Assembly: GCA_945865645.1 (NCBI GenBank)
Contig: CAMBEI010000001.1
Location: 80,906 to 144,905, forward strand
DNA length: 64,000 nucleotides
Source: Chitinophaga pinensis
GTDB taxonomy: Bacteria; Bacteroidota; Bacteroidia; Chitinophagales; Chitinophagaceae
Reading direction: 5' to 3'
The notes under the pieces are model-generated. The model was not told where the DNA came from, did not search any database, and saw nothing but the letters and a program-made list of their open reading frames with translations. The position numbers and the translations under genes are program-made. Positions 9,042 to 20,213 of the stretch are shown here, piece after piece (the stretch's first letter is position 1; the number at the start of each line of letters is the position of its first letter).

Positions 9042-11300
9042 CTAAAATTTTGCTCCAACAGAAACGAAGAATGTGCTTCCATCAGATGGTAAAGCCCCCG
9101 GGCCGGGATAACCACCTGCACGACGGGTGAAATATTTTTGGTTACCCAAATTATTTATACCAGCTTTTATATTTAGTTTGGCTGAATATTTATATACAGC
9201 AGTTAAATCAATAACGGTATAAGATGGTATTAATCCGTTTTGTGCATTTGCTGAAACTGCAATGGTATTATTTGCATCGGCATAAGATTCATCTACATAA
9301 CTTAACTGGCCTGTTAAACTAAGTTTGTTGTAGGAAATAGTCATTCCTGTTCTGATAATATTTTCAGGAGCATTCTCTACTTTTTTATTTTTAAGATTGG
9401 TTTCTACTAATTGGTTGTCGTTGTTTTTTATAATAAGTTTTAAGTTACCATATTTAGCATCTGTGTAACTATAACTTACAAAAAAACTTGCATCAGCCTT
9501 AGTTGATTTGCTAAAAGCTTTCATCGGGCTGAATTCAACCAGTCCTTCAAAACCCTTGCTGCTGCTGTTTCCAATATTGGTACGGTAATTATAAAAACTT
9601 CCGTCTGTTCTTTGTTGTACAATTGTGCCAATGCGGTTATTGTATTGCAGGTAATAAATTCCGACATCAAAAAATAAATAGTTTTTTAATTTACCCCTGT
9701 AACCCAAATCGGCATTGTAGCCTATTGCATCTTTCAAATCCTGATCAATAACATCCGTTGTTGGTGGTGCAGTTAAGTCAGCAAATTGCACAGGTCTGTA
9801 AGCTTGTGTAATGTTAGCATATATTTCTGTAGTGTTGCTTGTATGAAATTCGGCACCAACTCCGGCGAGCGCAAAACCTCTTGATTTTTTTTGATGCTGT
9901 AAAATATTTTCTGTACCTGTATTGGTAAATCCATTTCTGCCGCTGGCATTACCGGTAATGTATTCATAACGAATGCCGGGTATAATTATAAAATTTTTTG
10001 AAACCCGAAAAATATTTTCGGCAAAAACAGCTACATTTGTTGTTTTAAAATCTATATCCTTGTTCCATATTCCATCCGATAAAGTCATATCATAATTTCT
10101 TGCTGTTGTGCCTTTGCCATCCGATGCATACCGGAAAGTACAACCGTTGTAAAATCTGACTCCAGCAGAAATAGTCTGTTTTTTATTGAATAAATTATAA
10201 TCAGTTATAAAACGGGCCTCCATTCCTGCATTTCGGTATTTATCAGCGTTAACGTTTCTGTTGTTATACTGAGTGGTAGTTTTATTGATGGTATCTGCAA
10301 TTATAATTCCTTCCGAAGGAATATAACCAACACTATTCCTATCGCCCAATATGCTAAAGAATTTTACGTTTAACCTTGCATGCTCATTAAAATCGTAATT
10401 GGCAATTAAGGCAGCAGTGGTCCAAGTAATATCAAACCAGTTTCTGCTGCGGAAACTTTGTTTAACATCCAGTTTAATTTGTGTATCTGTTAATCCGCCG
10501 GGTTGTTGGCTGCGGATATGAGAAACCATCAACTCAGCAGTTAATGATAATTTTTTATTTATGCGGTAGGTGAATGTTCCAAAACCTGAGTTGGTAAAAT
10601 ATTCGCTGTTCTTTCGGTATCCATTCGCATTTCGGTGATCAAGAAATCCATAGTAATGATATTTTTCGCTTTCGCCACCAACAGCATTATAACTGTTGAA
10701 TAAGCCATTGCTTCCAACCGTTTGTTGCGTTTCAAACTCAAATTTTTTATTTATTTCACTACCGTTGCGTAAAATATAATTTACGAATCCGCCAAACTGG
10801 GGGCCATATTGCAAAGCACCCTGCCCTCGTACAATTTCAATACGTTGCACTGCCTGTAATTGGGGATTGTAGTAGGCCTCGGGATATCCAAATGGATCTG
10901 CTGAAATATCATAACCATTTTGCCTTACATTAAATTCCCAACTGCGGTTAGGGCTAAGTCCTCTTGCAGCCAGCCCAATTTGAATACCACTGCCATCACT
11001 TTCCCAGATATGCATACCGGGTACTTTGGCAACTATCTGCCGCATATCGTTTGTTACTACATTGCCTTTTACATTATCTAAAACGATCAATGCATTTTTT
11101 TTGCCGGCATAAATGGAAGTGCCAACTATTTCGGGCAATTGCTGAATATCACTTTTACTGTAACGGCCTACTACAGTTACGTCGGGTAAGTATTTATGAT
11201 TTGGTTCGGGTGAGTCTTTCTGGAAATTGTTTTTAACCTGTGCGGTTAATGATAAACATGAACTCAACAGTAAAATTGAAATGTAGAATATTTTCACCAT
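9042..11300 (-). CDS. TonB-dependent receptor, FecA-like
   Basis: A 752-residue outer membrane receptor. A signal peptide ends at LTAQ (about residue 20). The TonB box/plug start is DVTVVGRYSKSD, and the plug contains GSGIQIGLAARGLSPNRSWE and IVRGQGALQYGPQFGG. These plug features are typical of FecA/ferric-citrate-like receptors without the N-terminal signalling extension. The barrel ends in GAKF. It follows an AraC-type regulator gene by about 80 bases on the same strand, a common pairing for siderophore or metal uptake in Bacteroidota. Base composition looks slightly more GC-rich than its neighbours in places. The ligand is not determined; ferric citrate or another ferric chelate is possible. 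Confidence 0.9.
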   Translation of the reverse strand: MVKIFYISILLLSSCLSLTAQVKNNFQKDSPEPNHKYLPDVTVVGRYSKSDIQQLPEIVGTSIYAGKKNALIVLDNVKGNVVTNDMRQIVAKVPGMHIWESDGSGIQIGLAARGLSPNRSWEFNVRQNGYDISADPFGYPEAYYNPQLQAVQRIEIVRGQGALQYGPQFGGFVNYILRNGSEINKKFEFETQQTVGSNGLFNSYNAVGGESEKYHYYGFLDHRNANGYRKNSEYFTNSGFGTFTYRINKKLSLTAELMVSHIRSQQPGGLTDTQIKLDVKQSFRSRNWFDITWTTAALIANYDFNEHARLNVKFFSILGDRNSVGYIPSEGIIIADTINKTTTQYNNRNVNADKYRNAGMEARFITDYNLFNKKQTISAGVRFYNGCTFRYASDGKGTTARNYDMTLSDGIWNKDIDFKTTNVAVFAENIFRVSKNFIIIPGIRYEYITGNASGRNGFTNTGTENILQHQKKSRGFALAGVGAEFHTSNTTEIYANITQAYRPVQFADLTAPPTTDVIDQDLKDAIGYNADLGYRGKLKNYLFFDVGIYYLQYNNRIGTIVQQRTDGSFYNYRTNIGNSSSKGFEGLVEFSPMKAFSKSTKADASFFVSYSYTDAKYGNLKLIIKNNDNQLVETNLKNKKVENAPENIIRTGMTISYNKLSLTGQLSYVDESYADANNTIAVSANAQNGLIPSYTVIDLTAVYKYSAKLNIKAGINNLGNQKYFTRRAGGYPGPGALPSDGSTFFVSVGAKF

Positions 11301-11381
11301 CTTTTTTTAGATGGCAAAATTGCAAGCATTAAAAATTACAAGGTTATAGAATCGGGAAATCTATTTACGTAAAAAGGAAAA

Positions 11382-12320
11382 CTAACGTAGCAACAATTCA
11401 CAAGGCTTAATGCCCGTGTGCTTTTTAAAAGCAGTAGAAAAATGGGAGATAGATGAATACCCCAGCAACATAGAAACTTCTGTTACACTCAGGCCTTTAT
11501 CGTACAATAAGTATTTGGCATGTTCCATTCTTTGACTTTGATAAAAATCAAAAATAGTGGTACCGAAAATTTCTTTAAAGCCTTTCTTTAAATAGCATTC
11601 ATTGATGGCCACCTTGCGGCTAAGTGCTTTGATGGTAATGGGTTCGCCAATATGCTGCAATAAAACTTCACGGGCTTTAATGATCTTTTCCCGATCTTCG
11701 GCATTTTGTAAAAACTTGCAGCTAAATTCTAGATCTTTATCCTCTCCCAACATGCAATCCATGCTGTATAATAATAATATTTGCGTTTGTGCGTTGATGA
11801 AAATATTTTCTCTGGTATCTGAATACGTGTGATTTAATAATGATTCAATAGCATTTCTAGTTTTATTACACAATGGCAATTGCTTAGAAAAAGATAGGTT
11901 GTGTTTAAAGGAAAGTACATTTTCTGTTAAACTGTTTTCAATACTGTTATTGGTAAACTGGCTTAGGTAGTTTGGTTTAAAGCTAAAACTCAATACATCT
12001 ATACTATCTACTTTTTCAATACACCTTTTACTGATGTTTAATTTGCAAAAATTACATTCTGTTTGTTTTTGTTTGCAGTAAACATTTCCGCTTACGCAAA
12101 ATTTTAATTCGAGGTAATTGGCGGCGGGGTTGTCTTTTTCAATATGGTAGATGATGATGCCCGTATCATCAATACTCCATTGCGACTGTTTTCTATAACG
12201 ATTTATGGAATAATGCACCGATCCTGGCACTTTACGATCAATATGAAATAATACATCCAAATCCTCCTGTAACAGTAGTTGCTTGTGTGCAATAGTTAAT
12301 ATATCTGTCTGCTCCTCCAT
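11382..12320 (-). CDS. AraC-family regulator with cysteine cluster
   Basis: A 312-residue regulator if translation begins at MEEQTDILTI. The frame extends 21 codons further, but a TACCTTTG promoter element at 12333-12340 lies inside that extension, so the internal ATG is preferred. The C-terminal 95 residues are an AraC double helix-turn-helix (ALSRKVAINECYLKKGFKEI and VSMLLGYSSISHFSTAFKKH). The N-terminal half has five cysteines in 26 residues, C75, C82, C89, C92 and C100, spaced CX6CX6CX2CX7C, suggesting metal, Fe-S or redox sensing (inference). It lies directly upstream of the FecA-like receptor gene on the same strand and probably controls it. Confidence 0.88.
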   Translation of the reverse strand: MEEQTDILTIAHKQLLLQEDLDVLFHIDRKVPGSVHYSINRYRKQSQWSIDDTGIIIYHIEKDNPAANYLELKFCVSGNVYCKQKQTECNFCKLNISKRCIEKVDSIDVLSFSFKPNYLSQFTNNSIENSLTENVLSFKHNLSFSKQLPLCNKTRNAIESLLNHTYSDTRENIFINAQTQILLLYSMDCMLGEDKDLEFSCKFLQNAEDREKIIKAREVLLQHIGEPITIKALSRKVAINECYLKKGFKEIFGTTIFDFYQSQRMEHAKYLLYDKGLSVTEVSMLLGYSSISHFSTAFKKHTGIKPCELLLR

Positions 12321-12332
12321 AAAAATTAGCCA

Positions 12333-12340
12333 CAAAGGTA
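12333..12340 (-). promoter_or_regulatory. -7 promoter element for the AraC-type regulator
   Basis: Minus-strand TACCTTTG, an exact TAnnTTTG match 12 bases upstream of the chosen ATG at 12320. It predicts a very short leader. No clear -33 TTG is at the usual distance. Confidence 0.5.
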
Positions 12341-12545
12341 CAAAGGAATGTTTAAACTTATAAGAGCAAAACGTGGATGACATTTCTTTAACAAATTACC
12401 AGTTCTTTAGGTTGTGTTGCATTAAAATATACACTATAATACCTTTAGTCTTTATTTAATTTATCCCCTAAAAAGCATAAAATTTTTGGCAAAAAGTCAA
12501 CCCAAAATAAACCCTTAATTATTACCTCAAACGCCTGTTTTTTCA

Positions 12546-12553
12546 TACCTTCG
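12546..12553 (+). promoter_or_regulatory. Probable -7 promoter element for gyrB
   Basis: TACCTTCG, one mismatch from TAnnTTTG, 45 bases before the gyrB start. It lies in the context TTTTTTCATACCTT, which recurs exactly upstream of nuoA at 19785-19798. Confidence 0.4.
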
Positions 12554-12589
12554 CCTCAATATTGATTTTAACTATTAAAAGAGATTTAG

Positions 12590-14578
<1,989 letters not shown>

Positions 14579-14961
14579 AAATCATTTTTTAAGCTAAAAG
14601 CTATTTTTTAAAATATTATTTTATCACAATTTGTAAGGGGCTTTTAGCCTCTTTTTTGTTATTCAAGTAGAATAGGTTAAAAAAACTCCTCTTTTTTTTA
14701 TTAATAGCTAAACTATTGCCTGTTAAGTCTTTTAAGCTTATTTTATTAGTTGATCACACTTAAATATCGGTGTTTATAAGTATAGAAATTAAAATTTTAT
14801 AATGGGGATAACCATAGGCACTTAAGCTAATTTAAAGGGAAATCAAGCTGCGTTTTTTTGCTAAAACCAATATTTATTGTAGCTTGTACTCTATTAATAA
14901 GAAGAAATTTGCCTATAGGTGAATTCTTACACCCATATTTACTAACCATAAATTAATTAAA
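14579..14961 (+). other. Intergenic region after gyrB (383 bases)
   Basis: It holds the gyrB terminator at 14635-14657. The remaining roughly 300 AT-rich bases contain no ORF of note, no tRNA-like sequence and no exact TAnnTTTG element. They presumably include the promoter of the small DUF5679-like gene. Confidence 0.6.
14635..14657 (+). terminator. Intrinsic terminator after gyrB
   Basis: A 7-bp stem (one G-U pair) with loop TTTTA, followed by a T run, 57 bases after the gyrB stop codon. Confidence 0.75.
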
Positions 14962-15162
14962 ATGTCAAAAATGTTAACAGCCTATTGCATGAAAACAAAG
15001 GAAAAAAATGTTCCAATGCAGGATGCAGTAATAACTAAAACTTCTCGTGGAGGCTATATGGCCCAAGGTAACGATGGTAAAGGTAATAAAATGACTACCA
15101 TGCTTAGCGAAGCTACCGCATTGGAAGCTGTTAAAAACGGTGTGGCAAAACAAGCCTGGTAA
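14962..15162 (+). CDS. Small conserved protein, DUF5679-like
   Basis: A 66-residue cytoplasmic protein beginning MSKMLTAYCMKTKEKNV. The opening resembles DUF5679 proteins (AYCVKC-type start), but the second cysteine of that motif is replaced by Thr, and no C-terminal CxxC is present, so it is not a zinc ribbon. The C-terminal half, with MLSEATALEAVKNG, is predicted helical. It has its own terminator 20 bases downstream and is therefore a single-gene unit. The high-quality start context and strong terminator argue that it is real and well expressed. Function unknown. Confidence 0.75.
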   Translation: MSKMLTAYCMKTKEKNVPMQDAVITKTSRGGYMAQGNDGKGNKMTTMLSEATALEAVKNGVAKQAW

Positions 15163-15182
15163 GTTTAACTAAAAAATTAATT

Positions 15183-15218
15183 AAGGTCGATCGGCGCAAG
15201 TTGAACGACCTTTTTTTT
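15183..15218 (+). terminator. Intrinsic terminator after the DUF5679-like gene
   Basis: A 7-bp stem (AAGGTCG pairing with CGACCTT) followed by a run of eight T residues. Confidence 0.8.
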
Positions 15219-15330
15219 GTTCATATATCCTAGCATTGCTTTCTAACTCAAAACCTATGCGGAGGTATAGTTAGTTCAGGTAACAACAAATTGATATAGT
15301 CGTGTAGTACCTTTCGCAATAATCTTATCA

Positions 15331-18300
15331 TCATTTAATATTCTTTTGCATTTTATCTAAAAATAAAAATAACTCATTCATTGTTTTTATCTCCTGAACA
15401 ACCAATATACCATTTTTTCCAACTTGTTTTAACTTTCCTTTATTGGTGCCAGTTTGTAAAAAAAGTAAAACTCCATTAAATGTTTCACTTTGAAAATAAG
15501 GGGAGTCGGGATTACTTACAAAGAAACATTTGAGGGTATTATTTTTCAAAAATATTTTTTCGAAACCTAGCTCTACAGCAATTTTTCTGCAACGAACAGT
15601 TGTAAAAAGATCTTCAACCTGTAAAGGTATTGGCCCAAATCTATCTATCATTTCTGTATAAAAAGCAGTTAGATGTTCTTCATTTTCGCAATTATCCAAA
15701 CGGCTATATAGGGATAATCTTTCGGTAATACTTTCTACATAATTGTCGGGTATTAATATTTCTAAGTCGGTATCAATACTACAATCTGTTACAAAATCAT
15801 CCTGTTTTGCAATTTCTTCCTTATATAATTCTTTAAACTTTGTTCGCTTTAATTCTCGTATGGCTTCATCTAAAATTTTCTGATACATTTCAAATCCAAT
15901 TTCTGCAATAAATCCACTTTGTTCTCCACCCAACATATTGCCAGCACCACGTATATCAAGATCTCTCATTGCAATCTGAAATCCACTACCCAAATCGCTA
16001 TACTGCTCAAGCGTACTTAATCTTTTACGACTATCAACAGGCAATGTGCTCATAGGCGGAGCAAATAAATAACAAAAAGCTTTTTTATTACTACGGCCAA
16101 CCCTTCCCCTAAGTTGGTGTAGATCGCTTAACCCAAATTGATGTGCATTATTAACAATGATGGTATTTACATTAGGTATATCCACCCCGCTTTCTACAAT
16201 ATTAGTGCAAACTAGTACATCATATTTTTTATCCATAAAATCTAGGATGGTATCTTCCAACCCGTCACCATCCATTTGACCGTGGGCATAGGCTATGCTA
16301 ATATCCGGACAAAGACCTTGTATAAATTCCTTCATTTCTGGTAATCCATTTACTCGATTGTGAATAAAAAAAACCTGCCCGCCCCTTTCGGTTTCATAAT
16401 ATATAATATCACGAATAACATCTTCATTAAAAACCATCACTTCGGTTTGTATAGGCTGTCTATTTGGCGGCGGCGTATTAATTATACTTAAATCCCTTGC
16501 TCCCATCAAACTAAATTGCAGCGTTCGTGGTATAGGTGTAGCGGTTAAGGTTAAGGAATCGACAGTTGTGCGCAGTTGTTTTAATTTTTCTTTTGCAGCT
16601 ACACCAAATTTTTGTTCCTCATCAATAATCATTATCCCCAAATCTTTAAACTTCACATCTTTACTTAGTAATGCATGGGTACCAATGATGATATCAATTT
16701 TTCCTTCTGCAACTTTTTGTAAAGTTTCTTTTTTTTCTTTAGTCGATTTAAAACGATTTATAAAATCAACCGCAACAGGAAAATCTTTTAAGCGTTCACC
16801 AAATGTTTTATAATGCTGATAGGCAAGTATAGTTGTAGGCACTAAAATAGCAGCCTGTTTTCCATCGCAACAACTTTTAAAAGCTGCACGTATTGCAATT
16901 TCTGTTTTACCAAAACCAACATCACCGCAAATCAAGCGGTCCATAGGGGATGGTTTTTCCATATCTCGTTTTACATCTTCTGTTGCCTTGCCCTGATCTG
17001 GGGTGTCTTCATAAATAAAGCTGGCTTCCAACTCGGCTTGCATGTAATTATCCGGGGCATGTGCAAATCCTTCCTGGCTTTTTCTTTGAGCATATAGTTT
17101 TATTAGGTCTGTGGCAATATCCTTTACTTGTTTTTTTGTTTTGTCTTTTAATTTATTCCAAACATCACTACCTAGTTTATTCATTTTGGGTATAGAGCCT
17201 TCTTTACCACTATACTTTCCTATTTTATGAAGTGAAGAAATATTTACATATAATAGGTCGCCATCTTTATATTGAATACGAACGGCCTCCTGCATTTTAC
17301 CATTAGCTTCTATCTTTTGTAATCCACTATAAATCCCCACACCATGGTCGATATGTGTTATATAATCTCCGGGTTGTAATTCCCTCAGCATTTTTAAAGT
17401 GAGCGCTTTGTTTTTGCTAAACGCCTGCTTTACTTTGTATTTGTGATAACGTTGAAAAATTTGATGATCGGTATAACAAATCGATTTTAAATCATCATCA
17501 ATAAATCCTTCATGAATGGAAATTGGAACTGGAATAATATTTATTTCTGATTTACCATCGGCGCCTGTGGCAAGATCAGTAAATATTACATGCAATCTTT
17601 CTAGCTGTTTAGGGTTTTCGGCAAATAAGTAAATATTATATTTTTTCTCTTCGTATTCTTTTATATTTTTTATTAAAAGGTCGAAATTTCTATTAAAGGC
17701 AGGCTGCTCTTTGGTTGCAAAGTCAATACGATGAATATTAGCAGCTGTTAATTTATTGTTTACAAAGTAAGGACTTTTCCCAAACTCAATAATATGGCGC
17801 TGGCGAATTTGGGCTTCAATAGTTATAGCGCTTACAAAATCAGTTATTTTTAAATCGCTTCTAAAATTAAGATCGCTTTCCTCATTTTGGATACTGCTAA
17901 TTCCCAGCTGTCCATTGTTAACTGCCAACTGTAAATCTTCTTCTTCCTGCTCAATTTTTTCTTTTATAAATTCCCAATCGGCACTCCAAATAACTGTGTT
18001 TTCTGGTAAAAAATCTAGTATCGAAACTTTCTCTCCTTTATCAAATTGTGTTTCTACATTCGGAATAATATTTATCTGCAATAATTTCCTTTCGCTTAAC
18101 TGTGTTTCTGGATCAAAGATTCGTATACTGTCTACTTCATTACCAAATAATTCAATTCGATATGGTTTTTCATTACCAAAAGAATAAATATCCAGAATAC
18201 CACCACGTACCGCAAATTGCCCGGGTTCATATACAAAATCGGTGCGAGAAAATCCATAGCCAATAAACTTTTCGTAAATAGCATTGGCGCTAATGGTATC

Positions 18301-18765
18301 TCCCTGTTTTATAGAGATAATATTTTCAGAAAGTGTTTTTGGTAACACTACTTTTTCAAATAACGCTTCAGGGTAAGTGATAATGGCACCCACCCGTCCA
18401 CCTTGAATCGGAGAGGAGAATCGAGTTAAACATTCAGTCCGTAACATTACGTGACTTGGATTAAGGAGTCGATAATTTTTTTTATTTTTAAAAGAGGAAG
18501 GAAAATAAAATAAGTTTAATGCATTGGTAATATTCTCCAGCGTATTGTGAAAATATGCCGCTTCCTCCGCATCACGAAAAATAATAAGATGGTTTAATTT
18601 AGTGGCCGACGTATGGTTAAACACAGCTGAAACAACAAATGAAAATGCACTTCCATAAAGGCCAAAAAGTTGAATTTGCTGCGGTTGGGATGCAGTAATC
18701 CTGTCCACTATTTTAAAACAGCGGGGATCATTTACATACGCTTTCAACAACATGTCCAAATTCAT
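15331..18765 (-). CDS. mfd: Transcription-repair coupling factor Mfd
   Basis: An 1144-residue DNA translocase that removes RNA polymerase stalled at lesions and recruits UvrA. The N-terminal UvrB-homology modules are followed by the RNA-polymerase-interacting domain (LQPGDYITHIDHGVGIYSG). The superfamily 2 helicase core has Walker A GDVGFGKTE (residues 614-622), the Walker B-type box DEEQKFG, motif III TATPIPRTLQ and motif VI RGRVGRS. The translocation (TRG) motif region is GAGNMLGGEQSGFIAEIGFE and the C-terminal D7 domain is present. One oddity is a short stretch near residue 280-290 (LQLAVNNGQLG) whose DNA looks like a repeat common in intergenic regions of Bacteroidota. uvrC lies at 52318. 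Confidence 0.96.
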   Translation of the reverse strand: MNLDMLLKAYVNDPRCFKIVDRITASQPQQIQLFGLYGSAFSFVVSAVFNHTSATKLNHLIIFRDAEEAAYFHNTLENITNALNLFYFPSSFKNKKNYRLLNPSHVMLRTECLTRFSSPIQGGRVGAIITYPEALFEKVVLPKTLSENIISIKQGDTISANAIYEKFIGYGFSRTDFVYEPGQFAVRGGILDIYSFGNEKPYRIELFGNEVDSIRIFDPETQLSERKLLQINIIPNVETQFDKGEKVSILDFLPENTVIWSADWEFIKEKIEQEEEDLQLAVNNGQLGISSIQNEESDLNFRSDLKITDFVSAITIEAQIRQRHIIEFGKSPYFVNNKLTAANIHRIDFATKEQPAFNRNFDLLIKNIKEYEEKKYNIYLFAENPKQLERLHVIFTDLATGADGKSEINIIPVPISIHEGFIDDDLKSICYTDHQIFQRYHKYKVKQAFSKNKALTLKMLRELQPGDYITHIDHGVGIYSGLQKIEANGKMQEAVRIQYKDGDLLYVNISSLHKIGKYSGKEGSIPKMNKLGSDVWNKLKDKTKKQVKDIATDLIKLYAQRKSQEGFAHAPDNYMQAELEASFIYEDTPDQGKATEDVKRDMEKPSPMDRLICGDVGFGKTEIAIRAAFKSCCDGKQAAILVPTTILAYQHYKTFGERLKDFPVAVDFINRFKSTKEKKETLQKVAEGKIDIIIGTHALLSKDVKFKDLGIMIIDEEQKFGVAAKEKLKQLRTTVDSLTLTATPIPRTLQFSLMGARDLSIINTPPPNRQPIQTEVMVFNEDVIRDIIYYETERGGQVFFIHNRVNGLPEMKEFIQGLCPDISIAYAHGQMDGDGLEDTILDFMDKKYDVLVCTNIVESGVDIPNVNTIIVNNAHQFGLSDLHQLRGRVGRSNKKAFCYLFAPPMSTLPVDSRKRLSTLEQYSDLGSGFQIAMRDLDIRGAGNMLGGEQSGFIAEIGFEMYQKILDEAIRELKRTKFKELYKEEIAKQDDFVTDCSIDTDLEILIPDNYVESITERLSLYSRLDNCENEEHLTAFYTEMIDRFGPIPLQVEDLFTTVRCRKIAVELGFEKIFLKNNTLKCFFVSNPDSPYFQSETFNGVLLFLQTGTNKGKLKQVGKNGILVVQEIKTMNELFLFLDKMQKNIK

Positions 18766-18946
18766 CAGAGAGGTAAAGATAAGCCGAATAAAAAATGTAA
18801 GAGGTGTTTATCTTAAATAATAAAAAAGAATACTTAAAAGTATCCTCTATTAATAAATGAGGATATTAATAAAAATTGCTGACACCAATTAATAACAAAT
18901 ACAATCGGTATTCCTTTTTTCGAGAGTGATTTTATTTTATTTTTTG

Positions 18947-18954
18947 TAGCTTTG
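18947..18954 (+). promoter_or_regulatory. -7 promoter element for the flavoprotein gene
   Basis: TAGCTTTG, an exact TAnnTTTG match, 14 bases before the start codon at 18969. No TTG is seen at the -33 distance. Confidence 0.45.
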
Positions 18955-18968
18955 CGCAAATATAAATA

Positions 18969-19688
18969 ATGGCATTATTATCGTGGCAAACTGGAAAAGT
19001 TATTCGCATTGAATATGAAACAAGCATAACAAAAAGATTTTGGATACAGGTGCCCGAAATAGATTCTTTTGATTTTATTCCAGGGCAGTTTGTAACCTTT
19101 GATTTACCCATTCACGAAAAAGCAAATAAACGACTAAGAAGCTACTCCATTGCCTCTTGGCCAGATAATAGAAATATTTTTGAACTAATAATTGTGCGCG
19201 ATAAAAAAGGAGTTGGTACAAATTATTTATTTGAAGATGTACACGTAGATTCTGAGCTACGTTTTAGAGGCCCGCAGGGAGTGTTTACTTTAAAAGAACC
19301 ATTTAATGAAGATTTATTTTTTATATGTACAGGCACTGGAATTGCTCCTTTTAGAAGTATGATTCATCATATAAAAAATAAACATATACCACATCAAAAC
19401 ATATATCTAATTTTTGGCTGTCAAACAAAAAACACCTTATTATATTACAAAGAAATGAAAGAACTGGAGCTATCTATTCCGGCTTTTAAATATATTCCTA
19501 CGCTTTCAAGAGAGCAATGGGAAGGCAATACAGGTTATGTGCATCCCATTTATGAAGCCATATGTGCCAACAAAAGACCTGCAAATTTTTATTTATGTGG
19601 CTGGAGCGGTATGGTTGACGAATCAAAAAAAAGAATTATGGATATGGGATATGATAAAAAAGAAATTTATTATGAAATTTATGGTTGA
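18969..19688 (+). CDS. Ferredoxin-NADP+ reductase-like FAD oxidoreductase
   Basis: A 239-residue soluble flavoprotein of the ferredoxin reductase superfamily. The FAD domain has RSYSIAS (about residues 57-63) for FAD binding. The NAD(P) domain has CTGTGIAPFRSM (about 119-130) and the C-terminal YLCGWSGMVDE. There is no 2Fe-2S ferredoxin domain, so it should exchange electrons with a separate ferredoxin or flavodoxin. It lies 148 bases upstream of nuoA on the same strand. Because the adjacent complex I cluster lacks the NADH-oxidising module, this enzyme is a candidate for linking NAD(P)H and ferredoxin pools to respiration, but that is inference. Other possible roles include supplying electrons to oxygenases or radical SAM enzymes. 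Confidence 0.85.
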   Translation: MALLSWQTGKVIRIEYETSITKRFWIQVPEIDSFDFIPGQFVTFDLPIHEKANKRLRSYSIASWPDNRNIFELIIVRDKKGVGTNYLFEDVHVDSELRFRGPQGVFTLKEPFNEDLFFICTGTGIAPFRSMIHHIKNKHIPHQNIYLIFGCQTKNTLLYYKEMKELELSIPAFKYIPTLSREQWEGNTGYVHPIYEAICANKRPANFYLCGWSGMVDESKKRIMDMGYDKKEIYYEIYG

Positions 19689-19725
19689 TTTTTTCTTCTT
19701 TTGCAGCCATACAAAATAAATATGC

Positions 19726-19753
19726 TTTCTATCATTTCTATTAATGATAGAAA
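19726..19753 (+). terminator. Inverted repeat between the flavoprotein gene and nuoA
   Basis: A perfect 11-bp stem with a 6-base loop, 37 bases after the flavoprotein stop. There is no clean U-tract afterwards, so it may be a weak terminator or a regulatory hairpin for the nuo genes. Confidence 0.4.
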
Positions 19754-19792
19754 TTATACCCTCGCATATGTACATTTTACTCATTTTTTTCA

Positions 19793-19798
19793 TACCTT
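19793..19798 (+). promoter_or_regulatory. Probable nuo operon promoter
   Basis: TACCTT in the context TTTTTTCATACCTTG, 38 bases before the nuoA start. It matches the first six positions of TAnnTTTG and repeats the context seen upstream of gyrB. Confidence 0.35.
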
Positions 19799-19836
19799 GT
19801 ACTTTTAAAAATCATACCACTATTAATTAAATTTCT

Positions 19837-20187
19837 ATGGGTCCATCTTCTATGATTGTTTTGATAATTGCAGCGTTAGCCTTTTCTTCTATTGCAGTAA
19901 TGATTGCGAAGTTTGTTACAAAATATACCAAGAATCCACAAAAAGGCGAACCTTACGAATGCGGCATACCAACTACTGGTAAAACCTGGATACAATTAAA
20001 TGTTGGGTACTATTTATTTGCATTAATATTTTTAATATTTGATGTGGAACTTATTTTTCTTTTTCCTTGGGCTGTGGTGGCTAAAAGTTTGGGTTGGTTA
20101 GCCTTAATTGAAGTGCTAATTTTCTTTTTTATACTATTTATGGGATTTTTATATGCACATAAAAAAGGGGCATTAAAATGGATTTGA
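19837..20187 (+). CDS. nuoA: NADH-quinone oxidoreductase subunit A
   Basis: A 116-residue membrane subunit of complex I with three predicted transmembrane helices. It carries the conserved loop KGEPYECGIP (with the family Cys) between helices 1 and 2, followed by YYLFALIFLIFDVELIFLFPW, whose FDVE segment is diagnostic. It takes part in the quinone-site and membrane-arm interface. First gene of an eleven-subunit cluster, 26 bases before nuoB. Confidence 0.95.
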   Translation: MGPSSMIVLIIAALAFSSIAVMIAKFVTKYTKNPQKGEPYECGIPTTGKTWIQLNVGYYLFALIFLIFDVELIFLFPWAVVAKSLGWLALIEVLIFFFILFMGFLYAHKKGALKWI

Positions 20188-20213
20188 TAAAAGGTTTTAA
20201 AGTGTTAAATTAA

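Noticed and set aside
9042..12320. Recent horizontal transfer of the FecA-like receptor and regulator
   Set aside because: Slightly higher GC in places, but no mobile element, repeat or abrupt composition change marks the borders; too weak to claim.
12321..12383. N-terminal extension of the AraC-type regulator
   Set aside because: The 21 extra codons contain a TACCTTTG promoter element, so the internal ATG at 12320 is more likely.
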